Source: Deinococcus sp. KNUC1210 | GTDB lineage: Bacteria; Deinococcota; Deinococci; Deinococcales; Deinococcaceae | DNA length: 64,000 nt | Direction: 5' to 3' | Assembly (NCBI RefSeq): GCF_022344005.1 | Contig: NZ_CP092190.1 | Coordinates: 1,774,001 to 1,838,000, forward strand | In this document: piece by piece, positions 26,992-37,836 of the stretch | Position numbering within the stretch: the first letter of the stretch is position 1 | Layout of the letters: each line of letters starts with the position of its first letter | Notes under the pieces: model-generated | Databases searched by the model: none | Seen by the model: the letters and a program-made list of their open reading frames with translations, nothing else | What the model was told of the DNA's origin: nothing | Position numbers and translations under genes: made by a program

Positions 26992-27819
26992 TTAAATTTT
27001 CGTGCCCACCTGTTGGCCCACGTCCGGCAGCGTGTCTGCCAGTGACCCTAGCAGGTCCTGCGCCGTCAGTTCCAGCCGCACCGGGGTAATGCTGGCATAG
27101 CCGCCCATCACCGCGCCGTAATCGGTGTCGTCTCCAACCTCGTCGGCACGGATGGTGCCCGCCACCCAGTAATAATCCTTGCCGTCCGGGTCCTGACGGC
27201 GTACCAGCGTGTCCTCATAGCGGTGATCCGACAGGCGGGTGACGCGGGCGCCTTTCAGTTCTCCCGCCGGAAAATTGACGTTCAGCAGCGTGCGGGGCGG
27301 CAGTCTGGTGCTCAGGACGTGCTGAACCAGCCGCGCCGCGTACTCTGCGCCCGCCGTGAAATCGTACTCGCCGCCTTCACTGCTCACCTGACTGAACGCG
27401 ATGGACGGCACCCCGAAGGCCAGCCCTTCGATGGCCGCCGCCACCGTGCCGGAGTGCGTCAGATCGTGGCCCATATTGGGGCCGAGGTTGATCCCGCTGA
27501 TCACCATATCGGGAACACCCAGCAGATGAACGCCCAGCACCACGCAGTCGGCAGGCGTGCCGTCGACCCGGTAGGCGGGCACCGAATCGCCGAAGCCCGC
27601 CGAAGCGGTGTGGCGAAAACGCAGGGGCCGCCGGATGGTGATTCCGTGTCCGACCGCCGACTGCTCGACATCGGGCGCGACCACACGCACCTCGGCCACC
27701 CGTGCCAGGGCCAGAGCGAGCGCTTTGATACCGGGCGAGAAAATACCGTCATCGTTGGCGATCAGCACGGTCTTTCTCGTGCCGTTCACGCTGAAACGTT
27801 GGAGATCGGTTGCGGTCAT
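26992..27819 (-). CDS. surE: 5'/3'-nucleotidase SurE
   Basis: Survival protein SurE dephosphorylates nucleoside monophosphates. The 275-residue protein shows the metal-binding LIANDDGIFSPGIKAL (Asp pair near residues 23-24) and SGINLGPNMGHDLTHSGTV, both diagnostic. The ATG at 27819 precedes the expected N-terminus by about 15 residues. It is upstream of rraA and truA on the minus strand, a plausible nucleotide/RNA-related set. Confidence 0.93.
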   Translation of the reverse strand: MTATDLQRFSVNGTRKTVLIANDDGIFSPGIKALALALARVAEVRVVAPDVEQSAVGHGITIRRPLRFRHTASAGFGDSVPAYRVDGTPADCVVLGVHLLGVPDMVISGINLGPNMGHDLTHSGTVAAAIEGLAFGVPSIAFSQVSSEGGEYDFTAGAEYAARLVQHVLSTRLPPRTLLNVNFPAGELKGARVTRLSDHRYEDTLVRRQDPDGKDYYWVAGTIRADEVGDDTDYGAVMGGYASITPVRLELTAQDLLGSLADTLPDVGQQVGTKI

Positions 27820-27870
27820 AGGTCTGCAGTGTAACGGCAGCGCCGTCCCACAGCCCGCACTTCCGGGCCG

Positions 27871-28596
27871 CTAAGGACCCGCCCCGCTCTCATCCCACAG
27901 CACCAGCGTTTCGCCGTGGTCGCGCAGCCAGGTCTTCAGGGGCCGGTAATCGGGCATCAGGCGTTCCAGCACGGCCCAGTACCGCAGCGAATGGTTCATC
28001 TGCGCCAGATGTGCGACCTCGTGCGCCGCGACGTAGTGGGCCACCCGCTCCGGCCCCAGCAGCAGCCGCCAGTGTAGCCGGATGTCGCCCGCAGCGGTGC
28101 AGCTGCCCCAGCGCCCGGCTGCACCCGTCAGACGGACCGAGCGCACCGGACGCTTCAGCTCGTCGGCCAGTGCCTGCACCAGCGGCGTGAAATGGGCGAG
28201 GGCCTGCCGCCGATACCACGCTTCGAGCTGAGCATGCAGCCGCGCCGGATCGGCCCTGAGCATCGTTCCTTCTCGCTGCGCCACCCGCAGGCCCGGCACC
28301 AGTTGCAGCGTCAGCGTGTCGCCCAGCAGGGGAAGCGCGCTGCCCTGCTCCAGCGGCGCAACGACCCGGCGGCGTTGAAAATGTGCCAGATGGCCCAGCA
28401 TCCAGCCTTCCTTCTCGTGCAGAAAGCGCTCCAGCCGTTCGCTGGGCACACCGCTGGGCGCGTACAGCACGGCTCCGTCCCGGCCCACCTTCAGGGCGAC
28501 GGTGCGGCGGCGCGCACTGCGGCGCACTTCCACACTGACGCCCCCTACCAGCAGGAGCGGGGGCGACAGCAGTCGGCGGGCACTCATGTCATCCAT
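27871..28596 (-). CDS. YgjP-like (DUF45) metallopeptidase
   Basis: A protein of about 241 residues with the zinc motif HEVAHLAQMNHS (H-E-x2-H) in its C-terminal third, preceded by VRLTGAAGRWGSCTAAGDIRLHWRLL, the Arg-rich strand and GSC pattern of the YgjP/WLM-related family. The N-terminal half (SARRRTVALKVGRDGAVLYAPSG) also fits. I chose the ATG at 28596, with GCGGG as a weak RBS; 28587 is an alternative. Physiological substrate unknown. Confidence 0.87.
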   Translation of the reverse strand: MDDMSARRLLSPPLLLVGGVSVEVRRSARRRTVALKVGRDGAVLYAPSGVPSERLERFLHEKEGWMLGHLAHFQRRRVVAPLEQGSALPLLGDTLTLQLVPGLRVAQREGTMLRADPARLHAQLEAWYRRQALAHFTPLVQALADELKRPVRSVRLTGAAGRWGSCTAAGDIRLHWRLLLGPERVAHYVAAHEVAHLAQMNHSLRYWAVLERLMPDYRPLKTWLRDHGETLVLWDESGAGP

Positions 28597-28724
28597 GATG
28601 CCCGCCGTGCTGCGCCCCGACTGTGCCCGCGATCCTTGTCCCCGGCCACTTCCAGCGCTTCCAAATGGCAGACAGCGGGAACGAAGCACGATGCTTCCTT
28701 CCCGCTGCGCCGGATTGTTACGCC

Positions 28725-29576
28725 TCAGTTACGGCGGGTAATCTTGACTTCAAAGCGCCCGCTGCGCCCTTCCTGCTTGACGCTCAGCTCTGCGGTGCTG
28801 CGCCCTCTGCCTGCAAACTGCGCGGTGAAGTGGTTGCCGCGCCGCTCGCTGCGAACCAGACGGTAGCCCTGCGACTGGAGTTCGTTGGAATACCGGGTGT
28901 ACACGCTGTCCAGGTTCTCGGTGTTGCTGGTGAAGGTCGAGTTCCAGTTGTTCTGGGTCGTCCAGGCGGGCAACGGTGCGGGAAGGGGCGCGGGTGCAGG
29001 CTGAGCAACCCGACCATTCACGGCGTACTGGGCGGTATCGGTTACCCAGGCGTTGTCCTGGACCGGCGTGACCACGATGCTCAGGGCCTGTGCCAGACCT
29101 TCCTGACCGCGCACCGTGACCGTGGCGAAGGTGTCCTGGGCCGATTTGAACGACGAGAGCTGAGACAGGTTCAGCGGCGTGCGGCTGGCGAGGGCCAGGA
29201 CCTTGTTGACGCCGTTCTGTCCGGCGATGTCGAAGGTGAATTTGGCGTTCGTGCCGGGGAACGCCTGCACGGTGTTGGCCTTGATGAAGGCCGCGCCGCT
29301 GAAGCGGTTGGGCAGAATCTGGATGATCTGGCCGCTGGGGTCGACATTGAAGAGATAGACGTAGGCGTCGCGGGAGGGCGTGACATACAGCTGGATCTTG
29401 TCGCCCCGGTTATAGGCGGGCGTGCCGTTGCCGCTGGGGTCGCGGTCTGTCCAGACGCGCACCGTCAGATCGCTCTGCACCGGATTGACGATGATGCTCT
29501 GGGCGCTGATCTTGGGAGCAGCACTGACGCTGCCGATCAGCAGGGCTGGAATGGTCGCCATCAGGAGTTTTTTCAT
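28725..29576 (-). CDS. Secreted DUF4384-domain protein
   Basis: A 283-residue exported protein: signal peptide at 1-20 (MKKLLMATIPALLIGSVSAA) followed by a DUF4384 domain, recognised from YNRGDKIQLYVTPSRDAYVYL and DPSGQIIQILPN. A Pro/Ala-rich linker (about residues 196-208) leads to a C-terminal domain of about 75 residues with SQGYRLVRSERRGNHFTAQF. DUF4384 proteins are common in Deinococcus; function unknown, possibly envelope associated. Confidence 0.82.
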   Translation of the reverse strand: MKKLLMATIPALLIGSVSAAPKISAQSIIVNPVQSDLTVRVWTDRDPSGNGTPAYNRGDKIQLYVTPSRDAYVYLFNVDPSGQIIQILPNRFSGAAFIKANTVQAFPGTNAKFTFDIAGQNGVNKVLALASRTPLNLSQLSSFKSAQDTFATVTVRGQEGLAQALSIVVTPVQDNAWVTDTAQYAVNGRVAQPAPAPLPAPLPAWTTQNNWNSTFTSNTENLDSVYTRYSNELQSQGYRLVRSERRGNHFTAQFAGRGRSTAELSVKQEGRSGRFEVKITRRN

Positions 29577-29669
29577 GCCGCCAGGATGCCGCGTGGGCGT
29601 GACCTTCCCCTGACCCGACTCTTCACGCCTACAGGCGCTCCTCTCAGCCGCCGTTCACACCGCTGGCGT

Positions 29670-30221
29670 TCACACCCGCTCCAGCGCACGGTGCGGCAGC
29701 GGCGGCAAGACCACGCGCACCTCGTCGCCCGCACGAACGTCGCCGCCCTCCAGTACCACCGCCATGATGCCCGCCCTGCGAACGAGTGCGCCGTGTTCGT
29801 CGCGGCCCAGCACCGCTGCCAGCAGACCGGGCCTGAAGGCTTCGATCTGGGCGCAGGGATTTCGCAGCCCCGTCACTTCCAGCACCGCCGACCCCAGATG
29901 CAGCCGCGTGCCGACCGGCAACCCCAGCAGATCGAGGCCGCGCGTGGTGATGTTTTCGCCCATCTGCCCGGCGCTCACGTCCAGGCCCGACGCCCGCAGT
30001 TCGTCCAGCAGTTCGGCGTGGAGCAGGTGAACCTGACGCAGATTCGGCTGAGTCGGGTCCTGCGCCACCCTCGACCGATGCTGAACGGTCACGCCCGCGT
30101 GTGCGTCGCCCTGCACGCCCAGGCCCGCCAGCAGCCGAAGACTGGAGGCGGGCTGCTTGGAAAAAGCGTGGACACGGCTGCTGCTCACCGTGTCCACGCT
30201 GCCTGTCGGAAGGTCGTTCAT
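29670..30221 (-). CDS. MOSC domain protein
   Basis: A protein of about 183 residues with the MOSC (molybdenum cofactor sulfurase C-terminal) pattern: QGDAHAGVTVQHRSRV, GENITTRGLDLLGLPVGTRLHLG and LEVTGLRNPCAQIEAF, the last holding the conserved cysteine. MOSC proteins carry sulfur for molybdoenzymes or detoxify N-hydroxylated compounds (YiiM-like). The ATG at 30221 is preferred over an in-frame TTG nine bases upstream. No molybdoenzyme gene is nearby. Confidence 0.88.
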   Translation of the reverse strand: MNDLPTGSVDTVSSSRVHAFSKQPASSLRLLAGLGVQGDAHAGVTVQHRSRVAQDPTQPNLRQVHLLHAELLDELRASGLDVSAGQMGENITTRGLDLLGLPVGTRLHLGSAVLEVTGLRNPCAQIEAFRPGLLAAVLGRDEHGALVRRAGIMAVVLEGGDVRAGDEVRVVLPPLPHRALERV

Positions 30222-30261
30222 TTCAGCCAAGATGGCTGTTCTGCGGGAAGATTGCTGTGAT

Positions 30262-31167
30262 TCAGGGAAGATTGCTCTCGTTGATGTTGGTGCCGCTGAA
30301 GGTATTGCACTTGGCAGGATCGCCGCTGTTGAAGCCGGTCATGAACCAGTTCACGCGCTGCTGACTGCTGCCGTGCGTAAACGAATCGGGCACCACGTAG
30401 CCCTGACCCTGCTTCTGAAGCGCGTCGTCTCCGATGGCGGTGGCGGTGTTGATGGCCTGCTGCACGTCGGTCTTCGTCAGGTGCGTCTGCCCGTTCGACA
30501 GCTTGCCCCACACGCCCGCGAAGCAGTCGGCCTGAAGTTCCAGCCCCACCGAGTACTTGTTGGCCGCCGCCTCGGTGCGGGCGCTGCGCTGCGCTCTGTC
30601 CACCTGATCCGAGATGCCCAGCAGATTCTGGACGTGGTGGCCGATCTCGTGGGCGATCACGTAGGCGTCTGCGAAGTCGCCGCCGCCGCCCAGCCGCTGT
30701 TCCATCTCGTTGAAGAAGTCGGTGTCGAGATACACCTTTTCGTCGCTGGGGCAGTAGAACGGCCCGACGGCGCTGCTGGCCTGCCCGCACGCGCTGTTGA
30801 TCTGACCGGAATACAGCACCAAATGCGGCTGCTGATAGCTGCGCCCGTTCTTCTGAAAGACGTTGCCCCACACCTGTTCGGTGCTGCCCAGAATGCGGCT
30901 GACGAATTCGCGGGTCTGGTCGGGCTGGCCGCCTGTCGGGGTGGCCGACTGACTCTGCTGGGTCTGGGTCTGGGTTTGCGTTTGCGTCTGCCCGCCCCCG
31001 GTGATGCTGCTCGTGTCGATACCGAAAAACCAGCCGATCAGGGCGAGGATCAGTGCACCTGCTCCGCCGATGGCGACGCCGCCGCCGGGCAGCCCGCCAC
31101 GCCCGCCGCCTCCGCTGCCGCGCTGGTCCTCGACATTGTTGCTCTGAGGAAGATTCTGCCAATCCAT
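30262..31167 (-). CDS. Putative neutral zinc metallopeptidase (YpfJ family)
   Basis: A 301-residue protein with a Gly-rich N-terminal segment (about 16-35), one TM helix (about 36-52, [20 protein letters not shown]), a Thr-Gln repeat linker ([20 protein letters not shown] begins at about 55) and an extracytoplasmic peptidase domain holding [37 protein letters not shown] precedes it as in the family. The TQ linker is encoded by a short repeat. Substrate unknown. Confidence 0.9.
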   Translation of the reverse strand: MDWQNLPQSNNVEDQRGSGGGGRGGLPGGGVAIGGAGALILALIGWFFGIDTSSITGGGQTQTQTQTQTQQSQSATPTGGQPDQTREFVSRILGSTEQVWGNVFQKNGRSYQQPHLVLYSGQINSACGQASSAVGPFYCPSDEKVYLDTDFFNEMEQRLGGGGDFADAYVIAHEIGHHVQNLLGISDQVDRAQRSARTEAAANKYSVGLELQADCFAGVWGKLSNGQTHLTKTDVQQAINTATAIGDDALQKQGQGYVVPDSFTHGSSQQRVNWFMTGFNSGDPAKCNTFSGTNINESNLP

Positions 31168-31364
31168 AGTTGCCCTCCGGTGAGTGAACGTGAACGATGA
31201 GACAGGGCCTAGGCTGCGGCCTCAGTGTAAACAAGCCAGTTCAGTGAATGCAGTGTAGTGAAGGGAGCCGCGCGCTGCCTGCATATCTTCTCAACCTTCG
31301 TCGCATCTGGATTCAACCTATGCTCCCCGCACGTGCCAGGAAGCTTCATCGGCTAGGCTGGGCC

Positions 31365-32015
31365 ATGCACTACGACTTCTCCAGTCTGCCTTCCTCCGAG
31401 GTCTACAAGCTGATGACGGGCGTGGTGGTTCCCCGGCCTATCGCCTGGGTCAGCACCCTGAATGCGGGCGGCAGCGTGAACCTTGCGCCCTTCAGCTTTT
31501 TCAACATGCTGGGCAGCAGTCCGGCGGTGGTGGCGCTATCGCCCGGCGACCGGCCCGACGGCACTCCCAAGGACACCGCCCGCAATATCGCCGGACCCGA
31601 CGGACAGGGCGGCGGAGAATTCGTGGTCAATCTGGTCTCCGAGGAGCAGGCCCAGGCCATGAACGCCACCGCCACCGACTTTCCGGAGGAGATGGAAGAG
31701 GCGGCGCTGCACGGCATCGAACTGACGCCCAGTACGCTCGTGGCCGTGCCGCGTGTGGCGGCCAGCCCGGTCAGTCTGGAATGCCGCGAGGTTCAGACCG
31801 TTCTGATCGGGCGCAACCGCATCGTGCTGGGTGAGGTGCTGGGACTGCACATTCAGCCCGAATTCATGCTCGACGCCGAGCGCCACTACGTGAATTCGCC
31901 CGCCCTGCGGCTGATCGGGCGCATGGGCGGGCGCGGCGGCTACACGCGCACGCAGGACACCTTCGAGATCGACAGGGTACCTTACAGCCGCTGGCTGGAA
32001 ACGCGGGAACAGTGA
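31365..32015 (+). CDS. Flavin reductase-like (FMN-binding) domain protein
   Basis: A protein of about 216 residues. Seen: LMTGVVVPRPIAWVSTLNAGGSVNLAPFSFFN and ALSPGDRPDGTPKDTARNI, the FMN-binding pattern of the flavin reductase-like group that includes many uncharacterised single-domain proteins. The ATG at 31365 is where homology starts; the frame is open upstream without an RBS. The stop overlaps the GTG of the following Nudix gene (GTGA). Confidence 0.86.
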   Translation: MHYDFSSLPSSEVYKLMTGVVVPRPIAWVSTLNAGGSVNLAPFSFFNMLGSSPAVVALSPGDRPDGTPKDTARNIAGPDGQGGGEFVVNLVSEEQAQAMNATATDFPEEMEEAALHGIELTPSTLVAVPRVAASPVSLECREVQTVLIGRNRIVLGEVLGLHIQPEFMLDAERHYVNSPALRLIGRMGGRGGYTRTQDTFEIDRVPYSRWLETREQ

Positions 32016-32791
32016 GCGGAGACGCGCCCGAACTGGGCCAGCGGCTCGCCCAGATCGCCGACGAACTGCGCTCGCATGCGAATCTGGGCCTGCTGTACGT
32101 GCAGGACTCGCACGACCTCGCCCGCTACCGCCGCATTCTGGAACTGAGCGCCGAACTCGCCAGCCTGCCCGTTCCGGACGGCGAACCGCTGACGCTGCCC
32201 CTGACGCGAACGGCCTACCTGAACAACCTGACGCATATCGGGCCGCTGCTCAGGGCAGAAGCGCTGGTGCGGCGCGGCGAGCGCGTGCTGCTGATGCGCC
32301 GCGCCGACAACGGTCTGTGGGGACTGCCCGGCGGACTGGTCGAGGTGGGCGAGACGCTGGCCGAGGCCGCGACCCGCGAACTGTACGAGGAAACCGGGAT
32401 GGCAGGGCAGGCCACCCGACTGCTGCTCGTGTCCGATACCCACGCCGACGGCGGCAGCCCGCTGCATATCGTGACTGCCACCTTTCTCTTCGAGGCGGGC
32501 GGTGAACCGCAGCCCACCCTGGAAGCGTCCGAAGTCGGCTGGTTTGCCCCCGGTGAGTGGCCCGCGCTGCACGACGGACATCCGGTGCGGCTCGAACGTG
32601 CGCTGCGGGCACTGGCAACGCAGGAAACGCTGTTCGATAGCGCCCCGCCGTTTCATCACCCGGCTCAGGCGAGATCGGCCGCCGGACAGCCCCCGGTCTT
32701 CAGCCCGGAAGTCGAGCAGGCCCAGAAGCTGCTGAGAACAGTGCTCTTCGGCACGCTCGGGCGGCAGGGCGACCGCTCAACGTCTTCCTGA
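32012..32791 (+). CDS. Nudix hydrolase with N-terminal Nudix_N domain
   Basis: A 259-residue protein. The first 65 residues ([40 protein letters not shown]) match the helical Nudix_N domain of ADP-ribose/nucleoside diphosphate hydrolases. The Nudix box G-x5-E-x7-REL-x-EE-x-G is complete, within [20 protein letters not shown] and YEETGM. A C-terminal tail of about 60 residues is not recognised. Start is a GTG coupled to the upstream gene. Confidence 0.88.
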   Translation: MSGDAPELGQRLAQIADELRSHANLGLLYVQDSHDLARYRRILELSAELASLPVPDGEPLTLPLTRTAYLNNLTHIGPLLRAEALVRRGERVLLMRRADNGLWGLPGGLVEVGETLAEAATRELYEETGMAGQATRLLLVSDTHADGGSPLHIVTATFLFEAGGEPQPTLEASEVGWFAPGEWPALHDGHPVRLERALRALATQETLFDSAPPFHHPAQARSAAGQPPVFSPEVEQAQKLLRTVLFGTLGRQGDRSTSS

Positions 32792-32831
32792 CGCCACCTT
32801 CACCTCCATATTTCTGCTCTACTACAGCCCA

Positions 32832-35072
32832 ATGCAACCTCTCGCACGTTTTGTAACGAGCCGCCCCTGGCTGGTTCTGGCCCTGTGGCTGGCGCTGGTG
32901 CTGGTGTGTGCGCCGCTGGCCGCCCGCGCTCCTGCCCAGCTCAGTGCCGACCCCGGCAGCCTGACACATTCCGAGAGCGCCACGGTGATCGAACTGCTGA
33001 AGGACAGCTTTGGCGAGGGCGACACCAACACCGTGCTGCTGCTGACCCAGAGCGGGGAAAAGCCCGACAGCCCGGCGTTTCAGGCGGCCTACACCACGCT
33101 GCTCGAAGGGCTGAGAAGCGTGCCCGGCGTGGGCAAGGTGACGCCCTACAGCGCACAGGTGGGATATCCGGCAGTCAGCCCGGACGGCAAACTGACGCTG
33201 TCACTGGCACAGATTCCACTGCGCATACCGGGAACGGCGGCGCTCAAACGGCTGCGGGCGTATCTGGAGACGTGGCAGGCGGGCGCGGGCAAGAATGCTC
33301 CCTTCCGCGTGCGGGTCACGGGCGGGCAGGCCATCGCTAACGATTTCACCACCTACGCCGAATCCGACACCAAACGCAGCGAATTCGCCGCCCTGCCGCT
33401 GACGGCCATCGTGCTGCTGCTGGTATTCGGAGCGCTGGTCGCCACCGGGCTGCCGCTGCTGATGAGCGTGCTGAGCATCACGGTGGCGATGGCGGGCCTG
33501 TACGGCCTGACACAGCTCACGGTGATTTCCACGTTCGCCCAGAGCGTGATCACGCTGCTGGGGCTGGGCGCGGGCATCGACTACGCCCTGCTGATGGTCA
33601 ACCGTTTCCGCGAGGAGTTGCAGCGTCCTCTTCAGCCGGGCGGCGCACAGGGAGCCGCGTACCGCACCGTTCTGACCGCCGGGCGCAGCGTGGCTTTCAG
33701 CGGGCTGACCGTGGCGGTGGCGATGGCCGCCCTGATCATTCCGCCGCTGGCCTTTGTGCGCGGCATGGGCTTCGGGGGCGTGCTGGTGGTGCTGCTCACG
33801 GTGCTCGTCAGCATCACGGCGCTGCCCGCCTGCTTCGTGCTGCTGGGCGAGCGCGTCAACAGCCCGCGCCTGCTGAAACTCACCTGGAGCCAGAACGCCC
33901 GCGCCAGCGAGGCCTGGACGGCCTTCGCCCGCAAAGTCATCGCACGCCCGTGGCTGGGACTGGTGGGCTGCACGGTGCTGCTGCTCGCACTGGCGACGCC
34001 TGCCCTCGACCTGAAGACCGGGTATGCCGGAGCGTTTGGCCTGACGGCGGGCGTGGATTCCCGCGACGCGCTGCGGCAGGTGCAGGCGCTGGGGGCGGGC
34101 GGGCTGCTCAGCAGTTTCGAGGTGGTCTTCGATCTGAAGCAGCAGACATATGGCCCGCAGAGCCGCGAGATGCTGCGCCGCGTCAGCAGCGAGCTTGAGG
34201 CACTGCCGAACGTCCAGACGGTCATCTCACCGTTTCTCACTGCTGCCACACTGCGGGGCGGCGGCAGCAGTCTGGATTCCCTGGGCCAGCTCGCGGCCCT
34301 GACGCGGCGCAGCATCTCGGCAGATCGTCACCACCTGCGCCTGACCATCATTCCGACGCGCTACCTGCGGGCCGATCAGATCGACGCCTTCGAGACGCGC
34401 CTGAGATCGGTGCTGGACACGGCAGGGACCGCCTATCTAGTGGGCGGCGCACCCGTGGGCGAGCGCGAATTCACCCGCGCCATCACCGATTCCACGCCGC
34501 TGGCGATCGGCATCGTCTTCGGCGTCACGTTCCTGTTGTTTCTGTTGGCGTTCCGCAGCATCGTGCTGCCCCTGAAATCCATCCTGATGAACAGCCTGAC
34601 GGTGGGCGCGGCTTACGGCGTGGTCGTGCTGGTGGTGCAGAAGGGATTTTTGGCGGGGCCGCTGGGCATTCCAGACGATGTGGGCGTGCTCGATTCCAGC
34701 CTGCCGCTGCTGCTGTTCGCGGTGCTGTTCGGCCTGAGCATGGATTACGAGATCTTTCTGCTGTCGCGGGTGCAGGAAGAACACCTGCGCGGAGCCAGCA
34801 ACGACGAGGCCATCGTGCTGGCGGTGGGGCGCACGGCCCGCATCATCACGAGCGCTGCCGCCATCATGTTCATCGTGTTCTGCGCCTTCATCGTGGGGCG
34901 TGTGGTGGTGAACAAGAGCATCGGACTGGGGCTGGCCGTGGCGGTGCTGCTCGATGCCACGCTGGTGCGCCTGATTCTGGTGCCCAGCTTTCTGAAACTG
35001 GCCGGAGAGTGGAACTGGTGGCTGCCGAAGTGGCTGGACCGGCTGCTGCCGCATGTGGATATCGAGCACTGA
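32832..35072 (+). CDS. MMPL/RND-family transporter
   Basis: A 746-residue membrane protein with about 12 TM helices in two repeats: one at the N-terminus, a cluster at about 180-345, another N-terminal-like helix near 375 and a second cluster at about 555-730, separated by two extracytoplasmic loops. The motif [18 protein letters not shown] and the matching [21 protein letters not shown] are typical of the MMPL (YdfJ-like) group with Asp in the membrane. Exports a lipid or hydrophobic compound; the substrate is not evident. Confidence 0.92.
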   Translation: MQPLARFVTSRPWLVLALWLALVLVCAPLAARAPAQLSADPGSLTHSESATVIELLKDSFGEGDTNTVLLLTQSGEKPDSPAFQAAYTTLLEGLRSVPGVGKVTPYSAQVGYPAVSPDGKLTLSLAQIPLRIPGTAALKRLRAYLETWQAGAGKNAPFRVRVTGGQAIANDFTTYAESDTKRSEFAALPLTAIVLLLVFGALVATGLPLLMSVLSITVAMAGLYGLTQLTVISTFAQSVITLLGLGAGIDYALLMVNRFREELQRPLQPGGAQGAAYRTVLTAGRSVAFSGLTVAVAMAALIIPPLAFVRGMGFGGVLVVLLTVLVSITALPACFVLLGERVNSPRLLKLTWSQNARASEAWTAFARKVIARPWLGLVGCTVLLLALATPALDLKTGYAGAFGLTAGVDSRDALRQVQALGAGGLLSSFEVVFDLKQQTYGPQSREMLRRVSSELEALPNVQTVISPFLTAATLRGGGSSLDSLGQLAALTRRSISADRHHLRLTIIPTRYLRADQIDAFETRLRSVLDTAGTAYLVGGAPVGEREFTRAITDSTPLAIGIVFGVTFLLFLLAFRSIVLPLKSILMNSLTVGAAYGVVVLVVQKGFLAGPLGIPDDVGVLDSSLPLLLFAVLFGLSMDYEIFLLSRVQEEHLRGASNDEAIVLAVGRTARIITSAAAIMFIVFCAFIVGRVVVNKSIGLGLAVAVLLDATLVRLILVPSFLKLAGEWNWWLPKWLDRLLPHVDIEH

Positions 35073-35269
35073 GACAAGGACGTGATGTGTGATGAGGGAT
35101 GCGTGATGTGAAGTGCTGATGGACTGAAGTGGCTGTTTTTGTTTTCAAAGAGAAGAACAACCAGAGAAAAATAAACACAGAACAGCAAGTCGCCTGGGCC
35201 TTTCCTCCTCACGCATTCCCCATCACGCATCACCCTTCCCCTCTCCCCCTCCGCGCTAAGCTGACACGC

Positions 35270-36542
<1,273 letters not shown>

Positions 36543-36546
<4 letters not shown>

Positions 36547-36839
36547 CTCTTCGACAGGGCGGCCACCAGTTCGGCCTTGCTCATACGGCTGCGCCCGCTC
36601 AGATCCGCTTCCCTGGCGCGGTTATACAGTTCGTCGCGGCTCAGGTCGCCCAGCGCCTTGTTGGGATTTCCGGTGCCCTGGGTGCGTTTGTTGGGGGTAC
36701 GGCCTTCTTCGCGGCGGCGCTTGTTGACCGTCCGGGCGGCGATCTCCTCGGCCTGTTCCTCCGTCTCTCCGCGCTGCGTCTCGCTGTCCTTGACGTGCTG
36801 ATACTGGCGTTCGTCCTTGTCGCTCCAGGCATCCGGCAT
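36543..36839 (-). CDS. Small SAP/Rho-N-like domain protein
   Basis: A protein of 98 residues, strongly charged. The N-terminal part ([38 protein letters not shown]) is of the type often annotated as plasmid stabilization protein, and the C-terminal 40 residues ([33 protein letters not shown]) resemble the Rho N-terminal/SAP helix-extended-helix fold that binds nucleic acid. GGAGGA seven bases upstream supports the ATG at 36839. Its stop overlaps the glcF stop on the other strand. Confidence 0.75.
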
Positions 36840-36918
36840 GGTGGTTCCTCCCGCTTTCACCGTAGCGCCGCCCCCGGCCACCGGGATGAAGCGGCGCTCA
36901 GAAGGCCCAGAGCAAGCG

Positions 36919-37629
36919 TTAGGCCCGTCTGGAGCCTTCGTTCAGCTGTGCCAGCCAGATGGTGTGCCGCGCTCCCCTGCCCCTGCCGCTCTTGTCGGTG
37001 CGGGCGTGGACTGTGCGGACCTGCACCGCGTAGCCTGCCGCCGTCAGCCGAGCGGTAAACCCCGTGTCCTGCTCTGCCGACCATACCGCCAGCACGCCGC
37101 CGGGCCGCAGCGCCCGCCGCGCCGCCGCCAGCCCTGCCGGGGTATACAGCCAGTTGTTCTCCTGCTGGGTCATTCCTTCCGGGCCATTGTCCACATCGAG
37201 CAGCACGGCGTCGTATTCGGCGCGGGCGGCGCGGATCACCTCGGCCACATCCGAGATCAGCACCGACACCCGCGAATCGTCGAGCGGTCTTCCCGCTGCC
37301 GCGCCCAGTGCGCCCCGGTTCCACTCGACCACCTCTGGCACCAGTTCGGCCACCACGGCGCTGCCGGTCTCGCCCACCGCCTGAAGCGCCGCCGCCAGCG
37401 TAAAGCCCATGCCCAATCCTCCCACCAGCACCCGCGCCGTCTGCGGGCTTTTCAGCAGCGCACACGCCTGCGTCGCCAGCGCTTCTTCGGAGCCGTGCAG
37501 ACGACTGTTCATCAGTTCGCTGACGTAGCCGGAAATGCGGATAGAAAATTCGTCGCCGCGTTGCCACAGCAGCAGCCGGTCTTGGGTGCCGGGAATGGGG
37601 GCACGGCCCAGAAGCGTCCAGGGAAGCAT
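36919..37629 (-). CDS. Spermidine synthase-like methyltransferase-fold protein
   Basis: A 236-residue protein with VLVGGLGMGFTLAAALQAVG, AVVAELVPEVVEWN, RVSVLISDVAEVI and YDAVLLDVDNGPEGM, the SpeE-like Rossmann pattern. It lacks the N-terminal beta domain of true spermidine synthases. Such proteins are of uncertain activity. I chose the ATG at 37629; a much longer frame continues upstream through the antisense of the permease gene and is not credible. Divergent from the APC permease. Confidence 0.78.
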   Translation of the reverse strand: MLPWTLLGRAPIPGTQDRLLLWQRGDEFSIRISGYVSELMNSRLHGSEEALATQACALLKSPQTARVLVGGLGMGFTLAAALQAVGETGSAVVAELVPEVVEWNRGALGAAAGRPLDDSRVSVLISDVAEVIRAARAEYDAVLLDVDNGPEGMTQQENNWLYTPAGLAAARRALRPGGVLAVWSAEQDTGFTARLTAAGYAVQVRTVHARTDKSGRGRGARHTIWLAQLNEGSRRA

Positions 37630-37836
37630 GGGGGGCAGTGTAGCGGGCGAGCGCTCAGTTCTCTGCGGGCGACAACCCCAGCTTTGCCCCTTCACCTGTC
37701 TACAACCCTGACCGGGCGAACATGAGAAGTTCTCTAAACTGGGACATCCGTCCCGGGCAGCACCAGACGGGTTTTCCTGTGTTCGTGCAGCCTTCCTCTC
37801 CGCTACTTTCCTCTTGCACTCCCAAGGAGCCACAGC